A stretch of DNA of 32,904 bases, taken from assembly GCA_003339415.1 (NCBI GenBank), contig PDHQ01000352.1, positions 1 to 32,904 of the forward strand, written 5' to 3'. Positions 1 through 9,628 of the stretch are shown piece by piece. A program made the translations under genes and the position numbers. The notes under the pieces were generated by a model. The model was given only the letters and a program-made list of their open reading frames with translations, searched no databases and was not told the origin of the DNA. Each line of letters starts with the position of its first letter. Within the stretch, counting starts at the first letter, position 1. The stretch is from Ophiocordyceps camponoti-saundersi (nom. inval.). Its lineage: Eukaryota; Ascomycota; Sordariomycetes; Hypocreales; Ophiocordycipitaceae.

Positions 1-935
1 CCTTCCATTTTTTTGCCTTTTTTTGTTCCCCCTCTCTTCCCTGGGGGGGAAAACCCGGCTTTTCCCCCCCCGCCCCCGGGGGGGGGGGGGGGCGGGCCCC
101 CCCCCCCCCCCCCCCCCGGACGGCTGGACTTTTGGCTGTCAGCTTCACCCTCCCTCCCATCACACCGCCAGTTGCGCCGTTCCTTAACAGACACATAAGT
201 AGTAGCATGGTTGGTTAGCCCAGAGAGAGACGCATGTCAACCATGCGCTGGCGTCCGACGGATGCTCGCACGGCCATCTCTCCCTCCTCCCGATGCTCGC
301 GGCTATCTGCCTACCTACACACATAGATTATATCGACACCATTACCGTGCCGTTTCTTTTTCCTCCCTGTTCCCCTCTTGAGAACTCAGCACATGGAAGT
401 TGTTGTATGTATGTATATTGTATCCCGTACAACAATGTAAACTCCGTGTTGCTTCTTCTTCTTCTTCTTCCATCTTCCTCGCCACGTACCCAGTATCAAT
501 CAACGTTGTATCCCGTTCCAGCCGGGCATGGCAACTTAGTGGCGTCAAGATTTTCCCACCTCATTCTCTCCCTCAACTACCAAGATTTTTTACCGTATGT
601 GAGTGACACAGCTGGAAGCATTACACAGCACGTTCTTCACCCGGCAGAGCAGGGGGTTTCCAGAAACCACATTACCTCTTTCGACAACAGCTCAGACCTT
701 TTCATCAACAAGCACAGACTCCAACCTTTGTGAAAGCTCTAATTCTCCCGGGATGAGAGGAAGAGAATTCCATCCCTCCTTTTTCCTTCCTCGGGAAACT
801 GGAAAGGGAGCCATGGACAAGCAACTCACGTCACATGACCTCCCTTGTCAATGACGAGCGACGACCTTGAAACCGTCTTCGCCTCACAGCGAGTAACAAA
901 CAGCTTAGAGAACACACAGCAACAAGTCTCCCACG
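1..935. other. Low-complexity edge and intergenic sequence, no gene seen
   Basis: The first 120 bases are homopolymer runs of C and G broken by a few other bases, which looks like a contig edge or a poorly resolved tract. From about 130 to 935 the sequence is ordinary, pyrimidine-rich fungal intergenic DNA with a short CTT run near 451-470. Open frames here (for example 293-733) have low-complexity composition and no recognisable domain. The last few hundred bases presumably hold the promoter and leader of the Mpv17-like gene. Confidence 0.6.
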
Positions 936-1681
936 ATGCCCTCGCCCATCCTCATCACCACTCTACAGGCGGCCGGCCTATCCATGGCATCGAACCTATG
1001 CGCCCAGTTCCTCGAAGCGTACCAGAACCAGGTTCCGTCACCCCAGCCTAACCTCCCCCCCCTGATTCCTACCTAGGTACTCTTGCCTCGTGAAAAGAAA
1101 GTATTGTTAACCCTCGTGGGAAAAAAAAAAGCACGCCTTCGTCCTCGATCCGAGTCAATTAAGTCGCTTCCTCGCCTTGACTCTCGTCACCACGCCCCCC
1201 AACTACCTGTGGCAACAGTTTCTAGAGCGCAGCTTTCCTTCACATCCGCGCGTCTCCGTCATCGCTTCCGACGACATTGAGCTCAAGGCAGCAGAGGAGG
1301 CGACGCCCGCACCGGCTCCGATCCGGCCGCTGAGTATCCGGAATACGGCTACGAAGTGGTTCGTCGACTGCATCACCTTGGGCGCCCTGGGCAATACCGT
1401 CGCTTTCCTACTTCTTATGGGCTTGCTCAAGGGTCAGCCTGCTGTACATATATGGCACAATATCCGCTCCGTATGTTTCTTCAGCCTACCTTTCCTGTTG
1501 CTGGGCTGACGGTCAGAATCTCTAGGAAACGATACCCATCATCGTCGCCGGCTACAAGATCTGGCCTCTTGCCTCCGTCATAAGCTTCTCCTTTGTCCCC
1601 GTCCATCGTCGCGTCGTCTTCTTGAGCTTTGTCGGCTTGCTGTGGGGGATATATATGAGTCTCGTTGCCGCTCGTGTGTAG
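936..1681 (+). CDS. Mpv17/PMP22 family integral membrane protein
   Basis: Predicted exons are 936-1031, 1132-1470 and 1526-1681, giving 196 residues. Both introns are phase 0. The first has donor GTTCCG and an acceptor after an A10 run; the second has GTATGT, branch GCTGAC and TAG. The start matches the family's N-terminal helix (MPSPILITTLQAAGLSMASN). Exon 2 carries the conserved TTPPNYLWQQFLE segment and the KWFVDCITLGALGNT helix. Exon 3 carries the ETIPIIVAGYKIWP and VGLLWGIYMSLVAARV hallmarks. Proteins of this family (Mpv17, PMP22, yeast Sym1) sit in the inner mitochondrial or peroxisomal membrane and probably act as channels. Which organelle applies here cannot be told. The first intron is the least certain part: the exon-1 frame otherwise stops at 1074. 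Confidence 0.87.
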
Positions 1682-2042
1682 CCGGCGTTGATGATGGACG
1701 GGAATATCGAGCGTGAAAGCCGATTAGACGACGGTTTTACAACAAGGGGCTCATCTTCAGGGTCTGGATATCCTCAACGAGGGCTCTCTGGTCAACTCCT
1801 TACCAAAACTAGGCCGGTAATGAACCTAAGCAGTTCGACAGTAGCATTCAGCAGCAACAAGGTAGGCTTCTGCCGTATAGACCAAGACAAAATATATACC
1901 GAGTAAACGTACGAATATCGTTACAGATTAGAAAAAGAAGCAATAACATCATCGGCATGCCATCCAACATGTCCTCGTTGCCCGCGCCGGGGCTGTCAAG
2001 TCCTCGCACGTTCCGTCGTCAAATCGTCGCATCTCTCGTCGG
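1682..2042. other. Short intergenic region between convergent genes
   Basis: This is the space between the stop of the Mpv17-like gene and the stop of the DUF2434 gene, which face each other. It presumably holds both 3' ends. An AT-rich stretch around 1889-1935 could carry polyadenylation signals. No gene is visible. Confidence 0.5.
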
Positions 2043-3766
2043 CTACACGTCCAGCATGCTCCGCACCTTGGGCTGCGTCGACTCCGAAGGCGTTCCCGGT
2101 TCCGTCTCCGGCTCAGGCTCTGATGCTCGCCTCGAGCTTCCGTTGCTGTAGGGCGGCGGCGAGCTGTCTTCCATCAGATATGCCAGCCGCTGTGCCCGCT
2201 CCGTCGACGCCGCCGACACATCTATCTCGGGAAGAAGCAAGGTCGTCGACCTGTTGGGACCCCGCCGCTGCCCCTCCGGTAAGCTCGTGTACGGCGATGG
2301 TCTGGCCGTCACGTTCGCGAGCTCCACGTCGCTGTCCTCGTTGACGGCCGAACGCAACGCTTCGAGTCGGGCGGTCCGCTCCACGTCGTCTTCCACCCGG
2401 CGGCCGACGCCGCGCTCGCCGCCAACTTCCGCCACGTTCTTCTGAATCTTGTCGCGCAGTGTGCCGGTAATGTGATCCCCCCGCACGCGCCGCCACCAAG
2501 CCGGCCGCTTGACGATGCCGAGCTCGCGGTTGATGTCGTCGCCTCGCTCCCTGCGCTGCCGCAAGAGCTCCTTGTCCTCGTTCGGCGTCACGAGGCCGTA
2601 GATGATTTGGATACATACTATGAGCAGCGTCGGGCCGTATCCCCATGCGAAAACGACCGGTACCATCATGCCCTCAAATCGAAAGAGGGAAAGATCCCAG
2701 ACGAAAGAGATGAGCACTTGATATGCGATGAGAGCGAGACATAGAGGTAACATGAGCACGAATCGCCATGGCACGACGCGAAAGAGGCCGAGAAAACGGT
2801 TCAGAATACCGCGGTTGCGCGGCTTGTAGTGATGGATGGAATGGCGAAGCGAGTAGATGATGGTGAGCCAGGCGATGAAGAGGCAGAAACCCGCGCCTTT
2901 AAAGCGGCCGCCAGTCGCCGTCGGTATGGCCACGGCCAGCGTCTGCTCGACAGATCGCTGCTTCTCCACGAAGCCCCAGCCGCGCGGAACAACGAGGAAA
3001 AAGTTCTGAATAAAGGGGCCATGATCAGCATCAATGGTGGAGGTAGTGATAAGGAGTTTGAGTTTGGAAGAGAACCCACCATCCAGACCCAAAAGTAGAA
3101 CCATAACGGCATCCAAAACTCAATCATAGCTCGACGGTCATCCTGCCGGTAGACAAATGGGTTCGGGTCGACGTATTGACGCTCCAACCAGCTTCCCCAG
3201 TGCCGAACGGCCTCCCATGTCAGAGCCAGGGTGCCCTGGCAGATGAGGAACCAGAAGAAGCAGGTGAGGACAATGGGCAGCTCTTGGATATAGTAGCGGT
3301 CGACATCGATATTGGACAGTAAGCTGATGAGAGCGCAGGCGCAGACAAAACCAGCCCAGTACCACTGCCAGCGGCGACCGATGGGGTAGAAGCGCGTCTC
3401 CTTGGGCAGGTACATGGCGCCATGCTTGGTGAGGGCCGTGAGGGAGAGGACGAGGGCGACGCCGTAGAGACTGGCAAGGATGATGCCGACGACACCGCGG
3501 GTGCCGATGGGGTCGATGGCGACCCAGCACTTGGTGGCGTTGACAAAGGTACCATTGTTGAGAAGAAAGTCGGGTTGGTAGGGCTGCATCGTAAGCCAGC
3601 ACTTGGTACCGTTGGAGAGAGTCTGGTTGCTGAAGAGAGTGTAGTTCCAGTGCCGCAGCGTCGTCAGGTTGAAGTGATTGCCAGCCAGGACGGTGTCGGT
3701 ATCATTGTCTCCGGAGGGAAAGGCCAGTAGCTCTCGGGCCCGGAGAAGGTCGAGCGGGACGGCCAT
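2043..3766 (-). CDS. DUF2434-family multi-pass membrane protein
   Basis: Exon 1 is 3766-3080 and exon 2 is 3005-2043 on the minus strand, giving 549 residues. The single phase-0 intron of 74 nt has donor GTGGGT and acceptor CAG and joins VWM to NFF inside a conserved stretch. The N-terminal part (about residues 1-85) has several N-glycosylation sequons (NLT, NYT, NQT, NGT, NAT) and looks lumenal or extracellular. It is followed by about seven hydrophobic helices, with the conserved RRWQWYW, VDRYY, RHWGSWLERQ and RHSIHHYKPRNRG segments. The roughly 200-residue C-terminal tail is charged, cytosolic in appearance, and ends with a PPPY motif. The family is fungal and of unknown function; I recognise it from its overall pattern, not from a catalytic motif. 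ATG 3766 was chosen because the sequence just upstream is a TC microsatellite. Confidence 0.85.
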
Positions 3767-4525
3767 GGAGGGCGTGCTGGGAAGAGTCTCTTCAATCTCT
3801 CTCTCTCTCTCTCTCTCTCTCCCCCTCCCTCCTTTCGTCCTCCTTTTCCCTAGATATTTTGGTCTTCCGCTCCTCGTCGTCCCCCCTCTCCAACGTTCCC
3901 CGCGACGGCGTTCTGCAGAGGGCCGAGAGGTCAAAAAGGCGATGCGACGACGGGATTGTCCACGAGGTCGCAGCAATCGATAACCGGATAAAGCCAGACG
4001 CCGAGGGTAAGATGCCGAGGGTAACGACGACACGCGGACACGCAGCGAGAGAGGAAATAGCACAGCGCAGAGAGTGTAAGCGCAGACGAGCGACTGTCGG
4101 GTCGGTTAGATGGAGGGAGCAGTCAAGAGAAACAAACAACAGCGATAACGGGAGAGAAAATCGCCGAGCAAGCCGCCTCTCACAGGTGCCTTGTTATGTA
4201 CAGTGCGGGCGCACACAGGGGGGTTGCCGCCATCCCTCTCCGCCACCCCTGCGCCACCTGGAATGTTGGGGCGTCCCTAGCACGAGAAAAACAAGGGTTT
4301 CGCACGGTGTCCGGCACCGAGTTACGTACATACATGTACGCACCGATCAAGAATTTCCTGTCTCGAAGCTGTCCACAGAGGTGCTCTTCTGCCCCAGGTT
4401 GTCGGTCAAGCTCAAACAAACACCATTACAGCTCCAAAGTCTCTCCTTTCTTGGTGATCCCTGATAGTGGCCGTCTCCGGATATTCCTCCCCCGGGCCCT
4501 CCTCCTTCACCTTCCCTACCCGAAA
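3767..4525. promoter_or_regulatory. Divergent promoter region between the DUF2434 gene and COG5
   Basis: About 760 bases separate two divergent start codons. Next to the minus-strand start is a (TC)13 run at 3796-3821 followed by more pyrimidines, which reads as GA-rich leader on that gene's mRNA. Nearer COG5 the + strand becomes CT-rich (about 4484-4520), as is usual just upstream of fungal starts. No TATA box or defined operator was recognised. Confidence 0.5.
3796..3821. repeat. (TC)13 microsatellite
   Basis: A perfect dinucleotide run in the 5' leader region of the minus-strand DUF2434 gene, about 30 bases upstream of its start codon. Length polymorphism between isolates is likely. Confidence 0.95.
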
Positions 4526-5881
4526 ATGGCCGCCTCCGGTCCCGGTCTCGATCCCGACCCCGTCTCCGGCCCCGGCCCCGACGACGAAGACACCGACCCC
4601 CCCTCCTACGTCGACTATGAGACCTTCCTCGCCCCCGACTTCTCTCCCGCCGCCTTCGCCAACTCTCTCGTCATCGCGACAAATAATCCAAACGACTCCC
4701 CCCTCGACCTATCCACGCCCCTCTCGCGCGTCCTCTTCGACGCCCAGGAGCTGGACACACACATCGACCTCGTCGCCACCCGACACGCCGACACCCTTCT
4801 AAAACACACTCAGGCCCAGAATGCCGCTAGTCAGCGCATCTTCGCCGAGCTGGACCCCCGCATCAATAGCCTCAATGAGAGCTATCGGCAGCTCGAAAAG
4901 GAGGTCATCGTCAAACATGCAGAGGCCGATGAGGTGCGGCACGTTGCCCTGCGATTGTGGGAGACGCTACGACTCGCTAGCGCCACTGCTCGCTGTCTTC
5001 AGCTCGGCAGACAGCTTGAACTCCAGCATGCGGGGCTTGCCGACAATGACCACGGTGCTCTGGTCCGCTGCAGTCACACTATACTCGCCCTCCGCGAAGT
5101 CCTCGAATATCAAGCCCCGGACGAAGAGGGTCATGGGCTCGGTAAAATCGACGCCATTCGCGCCCTCGAAGAGTCGGTTGTGACTCCAGTGCAGCGCTCT
5201 GTGCGCGAAGCCGCCGACCGCATCGTCCGTGACTTGTCAATCCCCGCCACCATGACCTTTGCGCAGGCCGCAGAAGCCCGTGCCAAGATGGAGTCAGCTC
5301 TGGCCGCGCTGTATCTGCTATCACCGACCTTGGCCGTTGACCTGCATCGCTGGAAGCCGCGGCTTCTCCTGCAGGCCGTTGAGTCCTACGTGCGCTCGGC
5401 GCTCAATACGAGCCTCACCGCCCTCTCTCGCGCTCTGGGCCAGCTGCCCACCTTCGATAGGGCCTTGGCCGACGTCACGGCTCGATGCCAGAACCTCGTC
5501 TCTCTTGAACTCATCCTCGAGTCGACTAGCCCGCCCGACCACCTCTTGTTGCCGCCTGAATTACAGAAGCCGCCGAGCTTGGCGCAGCCGGTACTGGCCC
5601 ATCTCGAGACGACCTCTCTGGCTTCCTATTTCTGGCGCAATTTGGCTGGTGGCTTCGCCTCCCGCGTCCAGGAATTGGCCAGCCGTCCCGGCGCTGTCAC
5701 CCGCTTGCTCAGGGCGAATAAAAATGCCGTGGGCGACGCCATTCGACAGGCCGTTCTCAAGGGCTGTCGCCTGCCGCCCGCCCTGGACGATGTGAAGAGC
5801 CGCGGCCGGACGGCGGAAGCTAATTGGGACCGCGAGGCAGCTGTCATGGTAGGCAGCTTGGTGAACAACTTAGGCAGATAA
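4526..5881 (+). CDS. COG5: Conserved oligomeric Golgi complex subunit 5
   Basis: Single exon of 451 residues. After a short Pro/Asp/Gly-rich lead come the fungal Cog5 N-terminal signatures: SYVDYETFLAPDFSPAAFAN (about residues 26-45), then NPNDSPLDLSTPLSRVLFD and a helical, coiled-coil-like region (DTHIDLVATRHADTLLKHTQ). The rest is alpha-helical with the conserved ELDPRINSLNESYRQLEKEV block. COG5 is part of lobe B of the eight-subunit COG complex, a cytosolic tether for retrograde vesicles at the Golgi that maintains glycosyltransferase recycling. Length is normal for filamentous fungi, which lack much of the metazoan C-terminus. The frame is open upstream of 4526, but that part has no family resemblance, so the MAASGPG start is preferred. 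The next gene begins only 199 bases downstream. Confidence 0.9.
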   Translation: MAASGPGLDPDPVSGPGPDDEDTDPPSYVDYETFLAPDFSPAAFANSLVIATNNPNDSPLDLSTPLSRVLFDAQELDTHIDLVATRHADTLLKHTQAQNAASQRIFAELDPRINSLNESYRQLEKEVIVKHAEADEVRHVALRLWETLRLASATARCLQLGRQLELQHAGLADNDHGALVRCSHTILALREVLEYQAPDEEGHGLGKIDAIRALEESVVTPVQRSVREAADRIVRDLSIPATMTFAQAAEARAKMESALAALYLLSPTLAVDLHRWKPRLLLQAVESYVRSALNTSLTALSRALGQLPTFDRALADVTARCQNLVSLELILESTSPPDHLLLPPELQKPPSLAQPVLAHLETTSLASYFWRNLAGGFASRVQELASRPGAVTRLLRANKNAVGDAIRQAVLKGCRLPPALDDVKSRGRTAEANWDREAAVMVGSLVNNLGR

Positions 5882-6080
5882 GCACATTTTTTTTCCGTCT
5901 AAACTTGGCTGTCCTGCCCCCTTGCGTGGAGCCCGTCTGTGCTCATGCCCCCACGGTCCTCTGACGAAGCCTGCGACGCTACGTCCTTGTCGAACATGTC
6001 TCCAAACCCCATCATTGGCTCTCCTCATTTCCCCATCTACATACACACTCCAGGCGCAGAAAGGCCTCAATCCCGCGACT

Positions 6081-7274
6081 ATGGCGCCTCACGATGGATT
6101 GGTTCACCCCAAGAAGTATGACATTCTAGACAGCAACGTCGAGTTCGTCGGATCCGACATAGACCATCGCGTCAAGTATAACTCGGCGGCGACGGAGCCG
6201 GCTTGGAACGACGGGGCCGTGGGCAGCGAGCCGGGGCTTCGAGTCTGGCGCATCGAGCAATTCCAGGTGGTGCCTTGGCCCAAGCAGCGCTACGGCGACT
6301 TTTACGACGGCGACAGCTACCTCGTTCTGCACTCGCAGCAGCTGGCTGACTCACAGAAGCTACGACATGACATCTTCTTCTGGCTCGGCAGCCAAACAAC
6401 GCAGGACGAGGCCGGCACGGCGGCCTACAAGACGGTCGAGCTGGACGAATTTCTGCACGGCGCGGCGACGCAGCATCGCGAGGTGCAGTGCGCGCCGTCG
6501 GATGAGTTCCTGGCGCTGTTTCCGCGCATCTCTATCCTGTCGGGCGGTGTGCGCTCGGGGTTCCGTCATGTCGAGGAGGGTGCGACCAAAGACAAGCAGC
6601 CGAAACAGACGCTGCTGCGCGTCTTCCAGGCCGGCGCCGGCGGTTCCAACGTTGTTGTCTACGAGGTTCAGCCGACGTGGCGCAGCCTCGACGACGGCGA
6701 TGTCTTCGTCCTAGACGAAGGCTCTAAGATCTGGGTATGGCAGGGCCGCCGCTGCAGCCCAATGGAAAAGGCCAAGGCGGCGCAGGTGGTGCACGACATG
6801 ACGCAGGCGAAGCATGTTGATGTCGAGGTTGTATCACAGGACGAAGCGCGATCGCGCCGCATCGTCGAGCTGCTCGGCGGCGACGACTCGACGCCACGCG
6901 ACGGCTTCGCTCAACCGCGGCCTCTAGCCGTGCCCTCGGCTGCCACTGAGGTTGCGGCCCCGAGGCGGCTGTTCCGGTTGAGCGATGCTTCGGGACGGCT
7001 GGAGCTTAGCCTCGTCAAGGAGGGTGGGCAGATATCCGCTGCCGATCTGGACGGGAGTGACGTCTTTCTGCTCGACGACGCGGGACGTGGCCTCTGGGTG
7101 TGGGAGGGACGAGGTGCAAGTCGTGCTGAGAAGGCTAGGTGGCTGGCTACCGCTCGAGCCTATGTTCAACGCAGGCAGGCCGAGTGCGCTGAGGCCCTCG
7201 CGATCCCGGTGGCTAAGGTGGTGGAAGGATGCGAAAGCCCGGCGTTTTTGAGGGCGGTCGATGCGCGATGCTAG
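6081..7274 (+). CDS. Gelsolin-repeat (severin/fragmin-like) actin-binding protein
   Basis: Single coding exon, 397 residues from the chosen ATG. Three gelsolin-like repeats are visible. Repeat 1 (about 50-165) has the YGDFYDGDSYLVLHS and HDIFFWLGSQTTQDEAGTAA signatures. Repeat 2 (about 175-270) has DVFVLDEGSKIWVWQGR. Repeat 3 (about 295-390) has DVFLLDDAGRGLWVWEGR. Gelsolin repeats bind actin and Ca2+ and can sever or cap filaments, so a cytosolic role in actin turnover is expected. Three repeats and about 400 residues match severin, not the six-repeat gelsolin. The frame is open upstream to 5922 through a possible intron acceptor (CCAG at about 6054), so a leader intron is possible. ATG 6081 fits the usual fungal N-terminus MAPHDGLVHPKKYD. 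Confidence 0.88.
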   Translation: MAPHDGLVHPKKYDILDSNVEFVGSDIDHRVKYNSAATEPAWNDGAVGSEPGLRVWRIEQFQVVPWPKQRYGDFYDGDSYLVLHSQQLADSQKLRHDIFFWLGSQTTQDEAGTAAYKTVELDEFLHGAATQHREVQCAPSDEFLALFPRISILSGGVRSGFRHVEEGATKDKQPKQTLLRVFQAGAGGSNVVVYEVQPTWRSLDDGDVFVLDEGSKIWVWQGRRCSPMEKAKAAQVVHDMTQAKHVDVEVVSQDEARSRRIVELLGGDDSTPRDGFAQPRPLAVPSAATEVAAPRRLFRLSDASGRLELSLVKEGGQISAADLDGSDVFLLDDAGRGLWVWEGRGASRAEKARWLATARAYVQRRQAECAEALAIPVAKVVEGCESPAFLRAVDARC

Positions 7275-7540
7275 ATGGCCGTATCTACATGAAGAGCCAC
7301 TCTGTTGGCCAGATCAACGTGCTTGAACTGAACCGTACTGTCCTGCACCATCGTGTGTTTGTTGTTTGTTCTGCTGCCATTCCTAAGTGTCGCGCCTTGA
7401 CTACCTATGCACGTACCCTATACCCACTTACTGCTGACACTGCAACGTCTAGTGTCACACGTCACAGCGCATCCGCGTCTCAGCGCACTTCTCTCATGAT
7501 CATTTTTGCCTCTCACCTCTCCTCCAACCTTGACACCGCC

Positions 7541-8486
7541 ATGGACGGCACGATACCCGTCAGCATCGATAACGCGTGTCTCTCGAGGCCGGCTTCGTAC
7601 CTTCGCCGCGCTGCCATTGCTGCATCGTACCCGATACGCGGCATCTGGTACTGCGCGCGAGATCGTGACTTTTGGCCCTTGTTTGCTGGCCGGCTGCTGC
7701 CGCTTTCGCTCATCTCGCTTGTCGTCTATTTCGTTCTCTTCACTTTTGCCTTTCTGCCGCAGTATGCGTTTATTGCCATCATTCACGGCTGGGGTGCCTG
7801 GCTGAATGCTGTGGTTTTGACGCTTGGTGAAGGACTGGTTATTACGCAGGCGCTGTTTGAGGGCTTCTTCGTTGACGAGTGCCGTGTCGACGTCTTTGAT
7901 GTGAGTCTCTTTGCTCAGAAGTGGGATCATGGCACAAGTCTCTCTGCTAACCGCAAAAAAACAATCACAGGCCGTTCTCATTAAGCGCGGTCTCGCCGAC
8001 CTCGTTGCGCAGAACCGCCTCTTACACGACGACGCGCCCAGCGCCGTCAAGATGCTGGGGAAGCCAACAAGCCCAGCCGCCTACCAGCCATGGAGTGTGA
8101 TCCAGATCATCGAGCTCATCGTCTTCCTGCCGCTCAATCTGGTTCCCGTCGTCGGCACGCCCGCCTTCATCATCATCACGGGCACGCGTCTGGGCAAGCT
8201 GTCGCAGTATCGCTGGTTCCAGTTGCGCGGCTTGTCGCGGCGTGAGCGGAAGCGGGAGATTGGCACCCTCACGTGGGATTATGTGTGGTTTGGAACTGTT
8301 GCGATGCTCTTGGAGCTGGTTCCCCTGTTGTCTTTTTTCTTTCTGCTTACTACTTCGGCTGGCTCTGCGGCTTGGGCCGCCGCTATGGAGCATCATCGGA
8401 GACAGGCAGCTCGGGCCGTTGTGGAGTCTAGAGCCGCCGCGCGGGGTGGGTCTCCGCCGCCGGCGTATACCGATGAGCCTGTTTGA
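7541..8486 (+). CDS. Rrt8/Lds-like (EI24-type) multi-pass membrane protein
   Basis: Exons 7541-7900 and 7971-8486 give 291 residues. The 70-nt phase-0 intron has donor GTGAGT, branch GCTAAC and acceptor CAG. Four or more hydrophobic segments are seen: LLPLSLISLVVYFVLFTFAF, an AIIHGWGAWLNAVVLTL region, the VFLPLNLVPVVGTPAFIIIT segment (typical of EI24/CysZ-like proteins), and a C-terminal MLLELVPLLSFFFLLTT helix. The layout is that of the fungal outer-spore-wall/lipid-droplet family of yeast Rrt8, Lds1 and Lds2, implicated in dityrosine spore-wall formation. The role in this fungus is unknown. The charged C-terminal tail ends with a PPAY motif. Confidence in the family is moderate to high; function is inferred from yeast only. 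Confidence 0.8.
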
Positions 8487-9628
8487 CTCGAGAGGCGAGT
8501 GTTCTTTTCTTTCTCGTCTTGCTTTCCAACAGCCTTAAGTTCCTTCTGCCGTCCGGTTCTTTACTCGGCTCGCTTCCTCCCACGCCATCCCTCGTCCTTC
8601 CTCCCTCTTCGAGGTTCCTTGCCTCCCAAACCGGGCCGACACTCGAGAAAAGCAGTGCAGTTCCTTCCGCCGTGAACAGGACGAGACGCTTCACCGCCTC
8701 GCTTCGCCGGCGGCCCCGCGGCAGAGCAATTTCCGCCTCGGACCATCGGGCCCGCATTATGGCGTGATGAAAACGGCTCGCAGCACCTGGAGAGAGAAGG
8801 AGTTGGTCGGCAGACTCGCCACCCCTGCGGAGCGAATGGCGCCAGCGCCGGAATGGTGGAGAAGTTGCGGGATGGCTTTTCCTGCGGCGGGGGGAAGAGG
8901 TGGCTGCCTTCTCCGTTTCAACGGGGCTGTTTCAATGTCCTCGGAAGGATCGAGCATCGCGGCACGGAAGACACCGTGCGGAGAACGACTTTTCGGCGGG
9001 GGTTCGTCGGCCGCAGAGACGCAGAGACGGTCCGTCCTCCGGGTATGAAGCCGTTCTCTCACCTCCGGTCGTCTTTACCGTGTATCTCTATTAGGTACTA
9101 TCCTCCATTGCCGTGCATTCATCATCTTGGTCATGGATGTCATCTTACTGCTTCAATCATACATCTCTGTTGTCATCGTCGTCGCCGTCGTCTCCTGCCA
9201 CTTGCGGAGCTCTTCTTCCCTGCCCGACTCCATCATGCGTTCTCGCTTGCTCACCGACCGTGGTCTACGGATTGGAAGCCGCGCCTTCCTTCGCCTGCTC
9301 CCGCCTCTACACCCTTCCCATCGGCTCACCGGCGACTGGTAGGAGACGCCTGCCGTCTGTCCCTTTCCACTTCCCCGCCCCCGACGGCCATGGAGCCTGC
9401 TGCTCTTCCCTCCCCCCCAGTCAGGATCCTCTTCCCTTCCCACTCTCCGTCGATCCTCGTCTCTCCTCGTTTCCCCTCTTCTTCTCTCATCCTTTTCCCC
9501 CCCTTCACTCGTTTTGCCCATCAGCTCTACTCTGATCATCTCATTCTTCTCGTCCTCCTCGTCCTCTTCTCAGCCGTCATAACCCGCTGCTGCATCTTCG
9601 TCGTATCTTCTCGCCCTTCCCCTTTGCG
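8487..9628. promoter_or_regulatory. Long intergenic region, promoter of the repeat-rich surface-protein gene
   Basis: About 1.1 kb without a supported gene. The distal part (8500-9060) has open frames on both strands with Arg/Pro/Ser-rich, unrecognisable products. From about 9360 to 9625 the + strand is almost pure pyrimidine with CTTC and TCCTC runs, the usual signature of a fungal promoter or leader just upstream of a well-expressed start at 9629. Confidence 0.5.

Noticed and set aside
8757..9062. A 101-codon minus-strand open frame in the long intergenic region
   Set aside because: Arg/Pro-rich product with no domain, no start context and no intron signals.
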